From a virus, in IMG/VR virus record IMGVR_UViG_3300036832_000379, positions 1-29,633 of that record: DNA of 29,633 bases; one strand, written 5' to 3'. The notes under the pieces are model-generated. The model was given only the letters and a program-made list of their open reading frames with translations. It was not told the DNA's origin and made no database searches. Positions within the stretch are counted from its first letter, which is position 1, and each line of letters begins with the position of its first letter. Below, in pieces: positions 15,833 to 25,134 of the stretch. The position numbers were made by a program, and so were the translations under genes.

Positions 15833-16963
15833 ATGGCAATCAATTATTTGCAACGGATTCAGGCCAGGAATCAGGCTAATGTGCCTAGCGATTTTTCGCG
15901 CGGCGCTGCTGCTGGCAAAAGCCTTATCGGTGATGCGATGGGTAACATTGCCAAAGCGATTGATACCGCTAAGAAAGATGCCTTAGCCAATAAGCTGATG
16001 AACACGCAGGATGCTCCGCGTGCCGCGTTGGTGTCACCCGGCTTTGCGTCTGGGAGTGCGGGAGGTGGTGCAAATCCTTCGGCCCCTCAAGCTGATATAC
16101 CTGATCCAGACCCAGACCCGGTTCAGACCAATCAGCCTGGGGCATCTATCAACCCGGACTTTCAGCCTGAATACACTTTTCAGGACATGCCCGACAACAG
16201 CCTGAATGGAGCAGCTGCCAAAGCGAAAGCGGCGTCATCGCTATCAGCCACTCCGGCGGGACCAACTCCAAACGTTATTGCTCCAGGGGTCAGCACTGCC
16301 GGGACTGCGCCAGCTTCCGGCGGCGTGGATGAAATGAATCTGCGTAAGGAAATGCTGGCAATGCAGGTACAGAAACAAGCGATAGCTTCATCCCAGGCCA
16401 AAGCCGCCGATGAAACTGCTGAAGCAGCTGGGACCGGTCGTTACGCGATGGATGCTGCTCAGAAACGAGCTAATCTGCTCCATACCCAGGCGGAGATCGA
16501 AGCTTTGAAAAACAAGCCATCTAAAGAGATTAAAAATCCTCCAGCGGTCAATATCGCTTCAGAGCCGGTGATAGATCAAGCTCAGTTGAACCGTCACATC
16601 AACGGCACGTATGGCAACGGAGTCGCTGAAGGATTAGCTCAACTCGTTAGCGACGGCAGTAAAGACGCCACTATTGATCCACAAACCCTGCAAAGTTCTA
16701 ATATGGTGACAATCCCTTTAGGAGCAAATAAATCCGCCAAGATCCCGGTAAGCGAAGCGGCGAATTTCGTTAAACAAATGAACGCGTTACGGCTTAAACA
16801 AGGACAGTCAGCGTATCGAGTTCCAGGCGAGGACCAGACGACAGGTTCCAGTGCAGCCATTCCTTATCCTGCCAGCAATAATCTAGACGTTTATTCGAGG
16901 GCTCCAGGGACTTGGGTTCGACTGCCGAACGGAAAAGTGGCTCAGGTTCCGGCCAGGAAATAA
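15833..16963 (+). CDS. Internal virion protein (putative, 376 aa)
   Basis: The N-terminal 55 residues form a helix with many small residues (MAINYLQRIQARNQANVPSD, then RGAAAGKSLIGDAMGNIAKAI). A long Pro/Gly/Ala linker follows, then a charged helix (VDEMNLRKEMLAMQVQKQAI to AEIEALKNKP) that may form a coiled coil. The C-terminal third looks folded and ends in WVRLPNGKVAQVPARK. It lies immediately before the giant protein with a three-base gap, the usual place of a core/ejection partner. No catalytic motif is seen. Unlike most of the window it holds no GCTAGC site. Confidence 0.66.
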   Translation: MAINYLQRIQARNQANVPSDFSRGAAAGKSLIGDAMGNIAKAIDTAKKDALANKLMNTQDAPRAALVSPGFASGSAGGGANPSAPQADIPDPDPDPVQTNQPGASINPDFQPEYTFQDMPDNSLNGAAAKAKAASSLSATPAGPTPNVIAPGVSTAGTAPASGGVDEMNLRKEMLAMQVQKQAIASSQAKAADETAEAAGTGRYAMDAAQKRANLLHTQAEIEALKNKPSKEIKNPPAVNIASEPVIDQAQLNRHINGTYGNGVAEGLAQLVSDGSKDATIDPQTLQSSNMVTIPLGANKSAKIPVSEAANFVKQMNALRLKQGQSAYRVPGEDQTTGSSAAIPYPASNNLDVYSRAPGTWVRLPNGKVAQVPARK

Positions 16964-16966
16964 AAA

Positions 16967-19900
16967 GTGGCTGTTACGGCAGATCTGGAAGAGGAGATTC
17001 GGCAGAAAAAACAGGCCGAAGCCGAAGACGCTCTTTCTTTACTGGAAGATGACGCGAGCCGAGCCCAAGCTCAAGACGGGAGCGGCGATAGTTACGAAGC
17101 CTCTTCCGAAGCGGTCAGCAAATCAGTTGCGCCATCAGAAAAGGTTTCCAAACATTACGGGGATTGGCGGGATTGGCCCTCTCTTGATACCAAGACGGAC
17201 GAACAAGTGGTGGCGGCACCCAAAATGCTTCCCGACCAAATCGATGTCGGGTTTGGTCCGGGAGTAGCCCCACCGGATATCAACCCGGTTGAAGAACGGC
17301 AACGGAACATGCCGGGCGCGATCGATCTCCCCAGCGTCGAAGCGCAGATTTTGAAGCCCACCCAGCCGGTCTCGGTCTCTTCGCGGGAACTGGACGAAGC
17401 GCCCGCCGCCGAGCTGGTGAAAAACCCGGACTATACGCCGAGCGGGCAGCTGGTGACCCCGGAAACACCGCCGGTATTGCCCTATGTCCGTCGCGCTGAG
17501 TTAGCGAAACCTCTCACGGGCACGACTGGCTTTGCGGTGGCCGATCCCGACCCGGATAACCCGGACTACAAAACGCCACTATCGCCAAGTGAAGAGAAAC
17601 AATTTCGATCGTGGGTAAAAGCTAACAAGATCCCATTCGACGACTCGCCATCCAGTGATTACGACATGCGCGGGTTTTGGAAAGCTGCGCAAGAAGGGGA
17701 TCCTGACGCCAGCACTGCGGTCAGTAAATTTGATGGCAGAATCCATTTTAGCGATAAATTCAAAACACCATTTCATCGAACGTTTTCCAATGAATCGCAG
17801 TACGCGACCAGCGACGCTCCGCATTGGGAAGGTGATCGGCTGATTGATAATCAAGGCAATGTAGTCGCGGACGAAACGCCACCCACGAAAAACGTGCCTG
17901 GATTCATTTCGGGGAGCAAGAATGCCATTCTAAATCCAGAAGCGGGACTCTCACCAAAACAGGCGTACCCGGAACAGATTGTTAGTCCAGAAGAGAAGGC
18001 GGGAACCAAAAGTGTCGTTGATCAGCCAGCATTGCCTGCAACGACGACAACGCCGCAACCCGTCACGACACCAGCACCTGGAGCTAAAGAACCAGCGGTA
18101 CCAACAACGGCCCAACCAGACAACTGGAAAAGCTGGTTAACTGAAGATGGCACGGTAGCGGACCCAACTTTCAAGCCGGATGTTAAAACTCCAAATATCC
18201 AGCCCGGCACGGGAAGCTCGCGAGTTCAGGAGGGCGCGAGTCTCAAAGGAACTAATCCGGTCTTGACCGAGATTGTTTCCGCTGCCGCTAACGCGTTGCC
18301 AGAAGGGTACACCATTCGCGCCACTTCCGGGGTGCGCACTACTGGGCAAGGACAGCACACGCTTGGGAAAGCACAGGACTGGCAGATTTACGGCCCTGAC
18401 GGTAAGCCGATTGTCAACCGCGGCGATGATGCAACCGGCCTTTATACTCTGCTAGCACGGAACGCTTACGGGTATCAGGAAAAGTATCACCCGGAACTGA
18501 CCGGGCTATTTCAGTGGGGCGGACAATTCGGAACTTCCACCGCCAACAATCCGAACGAACCCGACTTGATGCACTTCGACATCGGAGGTCGTCGCGGGAG
18601 GATTGAGCGTTACAGCCGGGAATCGATCGGTGCAGCATTGCCTCCAGGAGAAGGTGCTGGTCCGGCCCAGCCAGAAGAGTCGCCACTCAATACGCTGGTT
18701 AAGCTGGATTCCAGTGGCCTGAATGTCACCCATTTCGGGTATAAGGGCGACGCTAATCTGGACTCTGATAGCGCCGCCGGACACGGCAAATACGTCAGCC
18801 AGATGATTCCTGGTTATGACGTGGCTCTGAATGCAGCGGCGGCTAGACTGGTCGGGAATCCGCAACCGGGAGAAACCTTTCAATACGCGGGACGTGAATG
18901 GCGGTATGGCGATAAGGTTCCCGAAAAGTACAGCGACGCACGATTTGATATCTATGATCAATCCGGCAACATTTTAACCGGCGACATGCCAGTGGGCAAG
19001 GCAGGCGCGGCGGCTGCTGCGGCTGGACCTAAAAAGGAGGATTGGGAATCCTGGGATACGATAGACCCTGCCGTTGCCGATGCTGCTAACAAAAAACTGA
19101 CAGAGGAGGTCAACGCCCAGGCGGCTAAGCTGGATGCTTTCAAGGAAGCACACCAAAACATCGGTGAAGTTTTGCAGATGCTTGATAAACCAGCGTCTGA
19201 TAACGGAGTGACTCCAGAAGTTCAGCAAGCCTGGGGAGACGATTTTAAAAAGTCAGCAGCCAATCACGTTCGAGACGTTTTGCAACAACCGAAACTGACC
19301 GACGAACAGGCGCTGGCCAAAGCTCGTGAGAACCCTCTCCTGGGAAGCGTTGGGGAGGTGATGAGTAAATGGATCCCGAACATCAAGAAGGCCGGGATAG
19401 ATTTCCAATCCATGCTCTTAATCACCAGTGACCCTGCTGGTCCGATGGGCAAACGCCGGATTGAACAGTTCGCTCACGCGATGGAGCCGAACGCTACTCC
19501 GGCCCAGATCAAGGAATTCATTGACCATTTGTATAACCTGCCGCCGGACGTGCTAGCGCAGACACTTTCTATTTACGCCAACGACATGAGCAAGCCTGGG
19601 CCACAAGGCCCAAGCTCGCTGACCGGCCCGACCCAAGAGAAGCCATACGTGCCGCCGGGATCGATCGATATTCCGGCGCTGATCGAGGACGTTAAGGCCC
19701 AAGGCAATCCAGCAGCACTAGCAGCGTATAAAGCGCGGGAAGCAACTGTAGTTTCTCTACAAGCCGAGGCAGCCAAACAGTTGCGGTCATCTCCAAATTT
19801 TGAGGGAACACCGTGGCAAAATTGGACTCAGTTGGGCGGGCAAGCGCCGGTCATGATTGCCCAGATGCTGACCGGACCAGCGGGTGAAGCGACGGTCGCA

Positions 19901-22900
19901 GCACAGATTTTACAACAATCGAAAGAAGACATTAAACGGGAACATCCGTTCATGTCCGAAGAAGACATTGATGGACAGGCTTCTGCTAGCACGCTTTTAC
20001 AGCTGGCTCCGCAATTGCTCGGGTTCAGGGCAATGGGCGGCAAACTGGGCGCATTAACCGGGGTAATCAAGAATTTTGAGAACCCATTAGTGAGAATTGG
20101 GTCAGGAGCCACAGCTCATTTTGGAGTTACTGTCGCCGCCTCGGAAGCTCAGAAGATCGCCAAGAACGTGGCGGAAGGGCGGAACTGGAATGAAGGTTTA
20201 GGGCAGAATATTCTGGAGGAAGGAATACCTGGACTGATTGGCGGTGGGCTAGCAACTTTGCACCGGGGCGAGCCGCCGCCGGTCTCACCCCTTAAGCCGC
20301 CGCCGCCGGAAGAACCGCCGCTGATCAAGCCGGAAGAAAAGATCGAGCCGCCGGACCCGACCAGACCGCCGCCGCCGCCGGATGATACGCGCCGGACTGA
20401 GCAGGAACCGCCACCGCCAATCGACCCGCAAAGAGAGCAGAAACGCGAGCCGGACACGCCGACCACCCTGGAGCCGGAGACCGAGCCGGAACAGCAGCAT
20501 GCCGACCAGCAGCAGGCGGAACTAGACCAGCAGAACAAGGACGCTTACGAACGCGACAAGGCGAAGGTAGAAGGCAGGCAAGTTGAAGAACCGCCACCGG
20601 AATCTTCCGGTCTGGAAATGGAAGCAAAGGACGCTTACGGAAATGTAATAGGCAAAACCGAAGCACGAAAAGGAAGATCGTCGGCTCGCACCACCGTTGG
20701 TGAAATGTTAGATGCTGGAGGGGACAGTGCTGTTCTCGCTCAAAAAGCGTTAGATGACGGCTGGAGTCGAGACGATCCGATGCCGAAACCCGGCGAACAG
20801 CCGCCGATCCCACAGCCGCCACCGCCGGAGCCGCCGGTCACGCCCCCTGAACCGGCTAAAGAACAAGCTCGCGTTGAGAAGAAAGCCGCGCAACAACGCG
20901 AATCAGTGGCTTCCGATAAATTCCTGACTGAAGAGGATCACGCCCAGCTCAAGCCGGACGTGGAAGCAGTCCAGCAAGCTCATCGTGAGATGAGGGACAA
21001 CCCGACCACTGGGAATACCAAGAAGTACAATGACACTTACGGGAAACTTCAGGATAAAGTCTTCGCCAAGTTCAAACCGATCTTTGACCTGTTGGGAATA
21101 AACAGCGCCCCGGCTGAAGGCCCATTCGGTATTAGAACGGGTTTCTCCGCATCAACGGATGAAAGCGGTTTTTACAGGTTAAACCACGACAGCGTAGCTA
21201 ACGCCAAATGGATACGTGATAAGCTGGATGACGGGACTAATCCGGCTCAGATGATCTCCAAAGCGTACCAGGAAGAGTTGATGCACTTCCTGCATTTCAA
21301 CACCGAAAAGAAAGGGTGGCAGAAGCGGATCAAGGAGCCTGGGGCAAAGCTAAGTTTCATCGAGCACATCCGTGACAGCAGTAAGAAGGCGTTTACCCAA
21401 TACATCAGGATGCAGCGAGCCGCCCGAGCCAGGGGCGATCACGCGACAGCAGACGCGATGTGGAACGCTCTCCGCGATTCGGCTCACGCATACGATCACC
21501 CATTTGCCGGGTTGGGTTATGGATCAGCACATACGCAAGCTTGGGAAAATACGATTAATAAACTGTGGGAAGACATGCGCTCACCGGATCTGGCCACCAG
21601 GGGAAAAGCGGTAATAGACGCTCATTCGCTGTACGCGGAACTGGTCCGGCAAACTTCGCAGCTGGCGCACGGGACCGAGATTACCGAACATTCGGCTAAC
21701 CGGGGCGTCTGGAAGATGGCGCAGGATTGGTGGCAAGGGGTGCTCGATCATCTGACTGATCTGAAAGACCGGCTGACTAACAAGGACGACCCCTTAAGCA
21801 AGACCCGGCTGGCCGAGACGGTTAAAGGGGTAAAGAAAGAGATCGCGGCGATCGATAAACAGCTGGCGAAAAGCAAACCAGCAACGGTCGATCTTGCTAG
21901 CGAGATCGCCAAGGCACACGCCGCCGAAGACCTGCTGAGCGCAGCTGCTCCCGGAGGTCTTCCCCCTAAACCGAAAAAGCAATCCTGGGAAGAGTTCAAA
22001 ACCAAGATGGCAATGGTCTTCAAGTCGGGCGAATCGGCGATGCTCGACAACCCTGAGACCAGGACGCTGGCCTTCAAGATCAAGCAGCGGCCCAGCATCG
22101 AGCAACGGCTCGGAGCTGATACAGAAGTTCACAAGGTCTATGACGCGATGGACGCGGCCCACAAGGCGAACCCGAAAACCTTTCACGCGGAATGGGAAGC
22201 GTATCATCGGGCGGAACAATCCGGGCAGCCGTTACCGGCAGTCGCGCCGGAAACCCGGGCAGCCATCGACGCCTGGAAGAATTCTGCTAGCAAGATGTTC
22301 GACGAGATGGAACGCCTGAACACCAAGGTGGTCACCTCGAAAGGGAACATCCGGCCAGCTCGCCGGATCGGTGCTAACTACTGGCCCAGGATGTTATCGG
22401 ACGATTTCAAGGACATCGTGGCGAACCGGAATGCGCACCGGGCAGGCGACTGGCAGACCCTGGTAAATAAAGAGATCGCTGCCGGGCACATTAAGAACGA
22501 GCAGGAGATGCTCGACAAGTACGCGGGCCTGCATCATTCGGACGAGACCAGTAACGAACCATTCAGCAACATGGAACGGGCGCGCGAGCTGAATGTGGCG
22601 CACGATTATTACGATTTCTCCCCTAAGGCCGCGATCAAATATCTGAACCGGGGCGTTAAACGGCTGGCCACCATCGAAGCGTTTGGGCAGAAGCTCTCTA
22701 ATAAAGGGAAAGATTATTTCGATCACTCGATCGACGACGTGGAGAAGTCCACTACCCTGACCGGCAAGCAGAAAGAGGCAGTCCGCAACCGGATCAACCA
22801 GGAACGTGCCGCCGAGTATCAGCAGCAGCGGCTGGATAACACCAGCGACTGGAGCGACAAGGTGCGAACATTTGCCACTGGAGCACAGCTGGGCAACCCG

Positions 22901-24643
22901 ATTACTTCGCTGATGAACCTAATCGGCGGCGGGGCGCACAACCTGATCCAGAGCGGTCCGGTCAACTTCCTGAAGACGGTAGGCGACATGCCGAATTTCA
23001 ACAAGCTCCGGCTGAAGGCCAGAGAACTAAACATCCTGCGAGCCAACATGCGGGACGTGATGCACGACATGGAGCTGACCCAGAACCAGACCTGGGCAAC
23101 TAGAAAGATTCAGGGCTTTACTAAAGGGATGCTGAAATGGGGCGGGCAACATCTGACGGAAGACATTAACAGGGTCTTCGCAATGCAGAACGGAAAGAAC
23201 TGGCTGAACGACTGGAGCCGAAACTTCGGCAGAAACAACGCCAAGGGTCGAGCAGCTAACGAACAGATCCAACGCCTGGGATTCGCACCCGGCGACCTCC
23301 AGAGCCTGTATAACGAGCACGGCACCGGCACTTTAAGCGATGATTTCTTGAGACAGTGGGTGATGCAAACGCATGGAAATTACGGTCCGTCCCAGACCGC
23401 TGCCCACATCTTCCATAGCCCGGTTGGAAAAGCCTTGCTCCAATACCAGCAATGGGGCGCGAATGCCAGCAGGTTTCTGACCCGCGAGTTTATTGCTCCG
23501 CTGACCCGGTCGACCGTGAACTTGAAGAGCGGGACTTCGGCATCACGGGCTGACTTCACGTATCACCTGGGACGGAACATCGGGATGATCGGCACTATGG
23601 TTGGCTCAGGGGCGCTGGCGGTGATGGGAAGAAACATGATCCTGGGCCGGAAAGATCAGGACCCCACGGCTGCTGATATCATTAAGCGAGTTCAGATAGG
23701 GGATTACGGAGCGGCTTTAGGGGAAGCACTACAGAAATCCTGGAGCAGCATCATTGCTTCCGGGATCGCGGGATCATTCGGCAATTACGCCGACCTGCTA
23801 GGCAGTGCTACTCAGGGAACGATCGGTTTCAAGACCAAAGACCCACGAGTACCGGCCAGCATGCAGCCGATCACTTCGCTGGTGAATCTGGCAAACAGTA
23901 TTATCCATGAAGGTAAACCGAGCCCGAAAGCAGTCGACGATTTCTTCAGTAGTCTTCTCTCGCAATACAAATACGGGTCGGAGTTTGCCAAAAACGTTGC
24001 TAGCGCGGCAAATATCCCGACTCCATGGAACATTGCCAAAGCGCATCAAGCCGATCAGGATTTGAATTTCCTGAGGATTGAAACCCGGCAATACGAGAAA
24101 GAATCGCCGGAAATTCAGCATAAGATCGCGATCTCCGGCCCCCGGCCTCAGATCCAGTATGTCCGCAACCGTGCTAGCGCGGCTAAGGACGATATTCACG
24201 CGGCGTTAATCACTGGTGACGCGGATAAAGTCAATCAGGCGATCAATGATTACAAGAATACCTTGGCAGTGCCTGATCAGGCAAAAGCAGTTGATAATCT
24301 AAGGTCGTCTATCGTTACCTCGTTCCCGATCAAACCGGGTGGCAGCGAGAAGCTGTCAGACATCCAGCAGTTCCTCCAATGGGCCAAGGACAAGCTGCCG
24401 GAAGGGGAAGCCCGCCGGATTTTTGCCAGCGCCCAGACCTACGCCAAGACGGCGGTAGAGACCGGCCTGTTCGATAAAGAGAAGAAGATGCAGTACCTCT
24501 CGAAGCTGAACTACGACACCTTCGGGGCTCCAGCAGTAAAAATTGCCAGTCAACACGCCGCCAACGTGGGGCTAGCAAAATTCAACGCAATTATCGCGCA
24601 GCGTAAAGCGCAGGCAGCGCAGGCAGCGTTGCAGAATCGTTAG
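16967..24643 (+). CDS. Giant multidomain internal virion protein (2558 aa) with peptidoglycan-active domains
   Basis: GTG start three bases after the previous stop. A disordered N-terminus leads to an M15-like zinc peptidase domain (about 415-550): GQHTLGKAQD gives His464 and Asp471, PDLMHFDI gives Asp533 and His536. Residues about 585-670 (LNVTHFGYKGD to RFDIYDQSG) resemble the 3D/double-psi barrel modules of wall-lytic proteins. Three W-x-x-W linkers (near 66, 386 and 692) bracket these domains. A helical region follows, then two Pro-rich linkers (about 1100-1180 and 1275-1300), a possible metal site EELMHFLH (1436-1443), and a long helical C-terminal half with a hydrophobic segment near 2204-2226. 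Length and position fit the ejected core proteins of podoviruses, which digest and cross the cell wall. It ends in an Ala/Gln helix. The domain calls are by motif only. Confidence 0.85.
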   Translation: MAVTADLEEEIRQKKQAEAEDALSLLEDDASRAQAQDGSGDSYEASSEAVSKSVAPSEKVSKHYGDWRDWPSLDTKTDEQVVAAPKMLPDQIDVGFGPGVAPPDINPVEERQRNMPGAIDLPSVEAQILKPTQPVSVSSRELDEAPAAELVKNPDYTPSGQLVTPETPPVLPYVRRAELAKPLTGTTGFAVADPDPDNPDYKTPLSPSEEKQFRSWVKANKIPFDDSPSSDYDMRGFWKAAQEGDPDASTAVSKFDGRIHFSDKFKTPFHRTFSNESQYATSDAPHWEGDRLIDNQGNVVADETPPTKNVPGFISGSKNAILNPEAGLSPKQAYPEQIVSPEEKAGTKSVVDQPALPATTTTPQPVTTPAPGAKEPAVPTTAQPDNWKSWLTEDGTVADPTFKPDVKTPNIQPGTGSSRVQEGASLKGTNPVLTEIVSAAANALPEGYTIRATSGVRTTGQGQHTLGKAQDWQIYGPDGKPIVNRGDDATGLYTLLARNAYGYQEKYHPELTGLFQWGGQFGTSTANNPNEPDLMHFDIGGRRGRIERYSRESIGAALPPGEGAGPAQPEESPLNTLVKLDSSGLNVTHFGYKGDANLDSDSAAGHGKYVSQMIPGYDVALNAAAARLVGNPQPGETFQYAGREWRYGDKVPEKYSDARFDIYDQSGNILTGDMPVGKAGAAAAAAGPKKEDWESWDTIDPAVADAANKKLTEEVNAQAAKLDAFKEAHQNIGEVLQMLDKPASDNGVTPEVQQAWGDDFKKSAANHVRDVLQQPKLTDEQALAKARENPLLGSVGEVMSKWIPNIKKAGIDFQSMLLITSDPAGPMGKRRIEQFAHAMEPNATPAQIKEFIDHLYNLPPDVLAQTLSIYANDMSKPGPQGPSSLTGPTQEKPYVPPGSIDIPALIEDVKAQGNPAALAAYKAREATVVSLQAEAAKQLRSSPNFEGTPWQNWTQLGGQAPVMIAQMLTGPAGEATVAAQILQQSKEDIKREHPFMSEEDIDGQASASTLLQLAPQLLGFRAMGGKLGALTGVIKNFENPLVRIGSGATAHFGVTVAASEAQKIAKNVAEGRNWNEGLGQNILEEGIPGLIGGGLATLHRGEPPPVSPLKPPPPEEPPLIKPEEKIEPPDPTRPPPPPDDTRRTEQEPPPPIDPQREQKREPDTPTTLEPETEPEQQHADQQQAELDQQNKDAYERDKAKVEGRQVEEPPPESSGLEMEAKDAYGNVIGKTEARKGRSSARTTVGEMLDAGGDSAVLAQKALDDGWSRDDPMPKPGEQPPIPQPPPPEPPVTPPEPAKEQARVEKKAAQQRESVASDKFLTEEDHAQLKPDVEAVQQAHREMRDNPTTGNTKKYNDTYGKLQDKVFAKFKPIFDLLGINSAPAEGPFGIRTGFSASTDESGFYRLNHDSVANAKWIRDKLDDGTNPAQMISKAYQEELMHFLHFNTEKKGWQKRIKEPGAKLSFIEHIRDSSKKAFTQYIRMQRAARARGDHATADAMWNALRDSAHAYDHPFAGLGYGSAHTQAWENTINKLWEDMRSPDLATRGKAVIDAHSLYAELVRQTSQLAHGTEITEHSANRGVWKMAQDWWQGVLDHLTDLKDRLTNKDDPLSKTRLAETVKGVKKEIAAIDKQLAKSKPATVDLASEIAKAHAAEDLLSAAAPGGLPPKPKKQSWEEFKTKMAMVFKSGESAMLDNPETRTLAFKIKQRPSIEQRLGADTEVHKVYDAMDAAHKANPKTFHAEWEAYHRAEQSGQPLPAVAPETRAAIDAWKNSASKMFDEMERLNTKVVTSKGNIRPARRIGANYWPRMLSDDFKDIVANRNAHRAGDWQTLVNKEIAAGHIKNEQEMLDKYAGLHHSDETSNEPFSNMERARELNVAHDYYDFSPKAAIKYLNRGVKRLATIEAFGQKLSNKGKDYFDHSIDDVEKSTTLTGKQKEAVRNRINQERAAEYQQQRLDNTSDWSDKVRTFATGAQLGNPITSLMNLIGGGAHNLIQSGPVNFLKTVGDMPNFNKLRLKARELNILRANMRDVMHDMELTQNQTWATRKIQGFTKGMLKWGGQHLTEDINRVFAMQNGKNWLNDWSRNFGRNNAKGRAANEQIQRLGFAPGDLQSLYNEHGTGTLSDDFLRQWVMQTHGNYGPSQTAAHIFHSPVGKALLQYQQWGANASRFLTREFIAPLTRSTVNLKSGTSASRADFTYHLGRNIGMIGTMVGSGALAVMGRNMILGRKDQDPTAADIIKRVQIGDYGAALGEALQKSWSSIIASGIAGSFGNYADLLGSATQGTIGFKTKDPRVPASMQPITSLVNLANSIIHEGKPSPKAVDDFFSSLLSQYKYGSEFAKNVASAANIPTPWNIAKAHQADQDLNFLRIETRQYEKESPEIQHKIAISGPRPQIQYVRNRASAAKDDIHAALITGDADKVNQAINDYKNTLAVPDQAKAVDNLRSSIVTSFPIKPGGSEKLSDIQQFLQWAKDKLPEGEARRIFASAQTYAKTAVETGLFDKEKKMQYLSKLNYDTFGAPAVKIASQHAANVGLAKFNAIIAQRKAQAAQAALQNR

Positions 24644-24867
24644 TTCCGGCTGTGATATTTCGATCCTCGGACGGATTCGTAGCGGCGGCATTTCTTAGCC
24701 AGATGCCTCTCTAGCTTGTCGCGGTACTCGATCTCTTTCCTGATCCTCCGGCGCATCCACCAGTCGGTGACCGGCAACCCGCAGCAGAAGACGATCAGGA
24801 AGGTAATGGACACTCCCTCGATGATAATTAATAAGGCTTGTTCAGCTGTCACGGATTGACATTTCAA
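24640..24867 (-). CDS. Small membrane-anchored basic protein on the opposite strand (75 aa, tentative)
   Basis: This is the only plausible - strand gene. It fills the space between the giant gene and the replication block and converges with the giant gene, overlapping it by four bases. The product has one hydrophobic helix (ALLIIIEGVSITFLIVFCC) followed by a strongly charged helix (WWMRRRIRKEIEYRDKLERH) and a basic end. That shape is typical of type II membrane proteins such as spanins or minor lysis proteins, but no lipobox or partner gene is seen. The TTG at 24867 has no Shine-Dalgarno; a GTG six codons in is an alternative start. Confidence 0.45.
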   Translation of the reverse strand: MKCQSVTAEQALLIIIEGVSITFLIVFCCGLPVTDWWMRRRIRKEIEYRDKLERHLAKKCRRYESVRGSKYHSRN

Positions 24868-24884
24868 CGAAAAGTGTGATTTAT
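24856..24884 (+). promoter_or_regulatory. Possible sigma70-type promoter for the replication block
   Basis: TTGACA (24856-24861) is a perfect -35 hexamer. Seventeen bases later ATTTAT (24879-24884) is a weak -10 (three of six). The next gene begins with ATG at 24889, so transcription would start at or near the start codon and give a nearly leaderless message; that gene has no Shine-Dalgarno. The site overlaps the 5' end of the - strand gene. It lies where a new transcription unit would be expected. Confidence 0.35.
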
Positions 24885-24888
24885 CAAC

Positions 24889-25134
24889 ATGGAAAAGCCT
24901 AAATCTGAGCCTCTGATTTGCCGTGGAGCAACTGCTATCGAGCGGTTGGGCCGCGCCCTTTTCGAGGACGCAATTAACGCAGGATGGCTTGTCTCACGAT
25001 CCTTTAAGCCGGGAAAAAACCGGAATAAAGCCAGCGTCTTCTACGCTATGGAAGACATCCTGGGCGTGGAGAGGCGCATCCTGAATGGGGAATACCCGAT
25101 AGCAAAAAAACAGAAAGTAACTACAACTAAGTGA
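24889..25134 (+). CDS. Small protein, possibly DNA-binding (81 aa)
   Basis: First gene of the recombination/replication block. The pattern ATAIERLGRALFEDAINAGW, then VFYAMEDILGVERRIL, has two helices and a Gly-Trp turn, reminiscent of small winged-helix proteins of the excisionase/MerR type, but key features are too few for a firm call. The C-terminus is Lys-rich. The start codon has no Shine-Dalgarno. The 3' end overlaps the RecT gene as GTGA, so the two are coupled. It could regulate the block; this is inferred from position. Confidence 0.66.
   Translation: MEKPKSEPLICRGATAIERLGRALFEDAINAGWLVSRSFKPGKNRNKASVFYAMEDILGVERRILNGEYPIAKKQKVTTTK

Noticed and set aside
20149-20538. Gly/Ser/Cys-rich frame on the - strand
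   Set aside because: It mirrors the Pro-rich linker codons (CCG/CCA) of the giant gene; no start signal.
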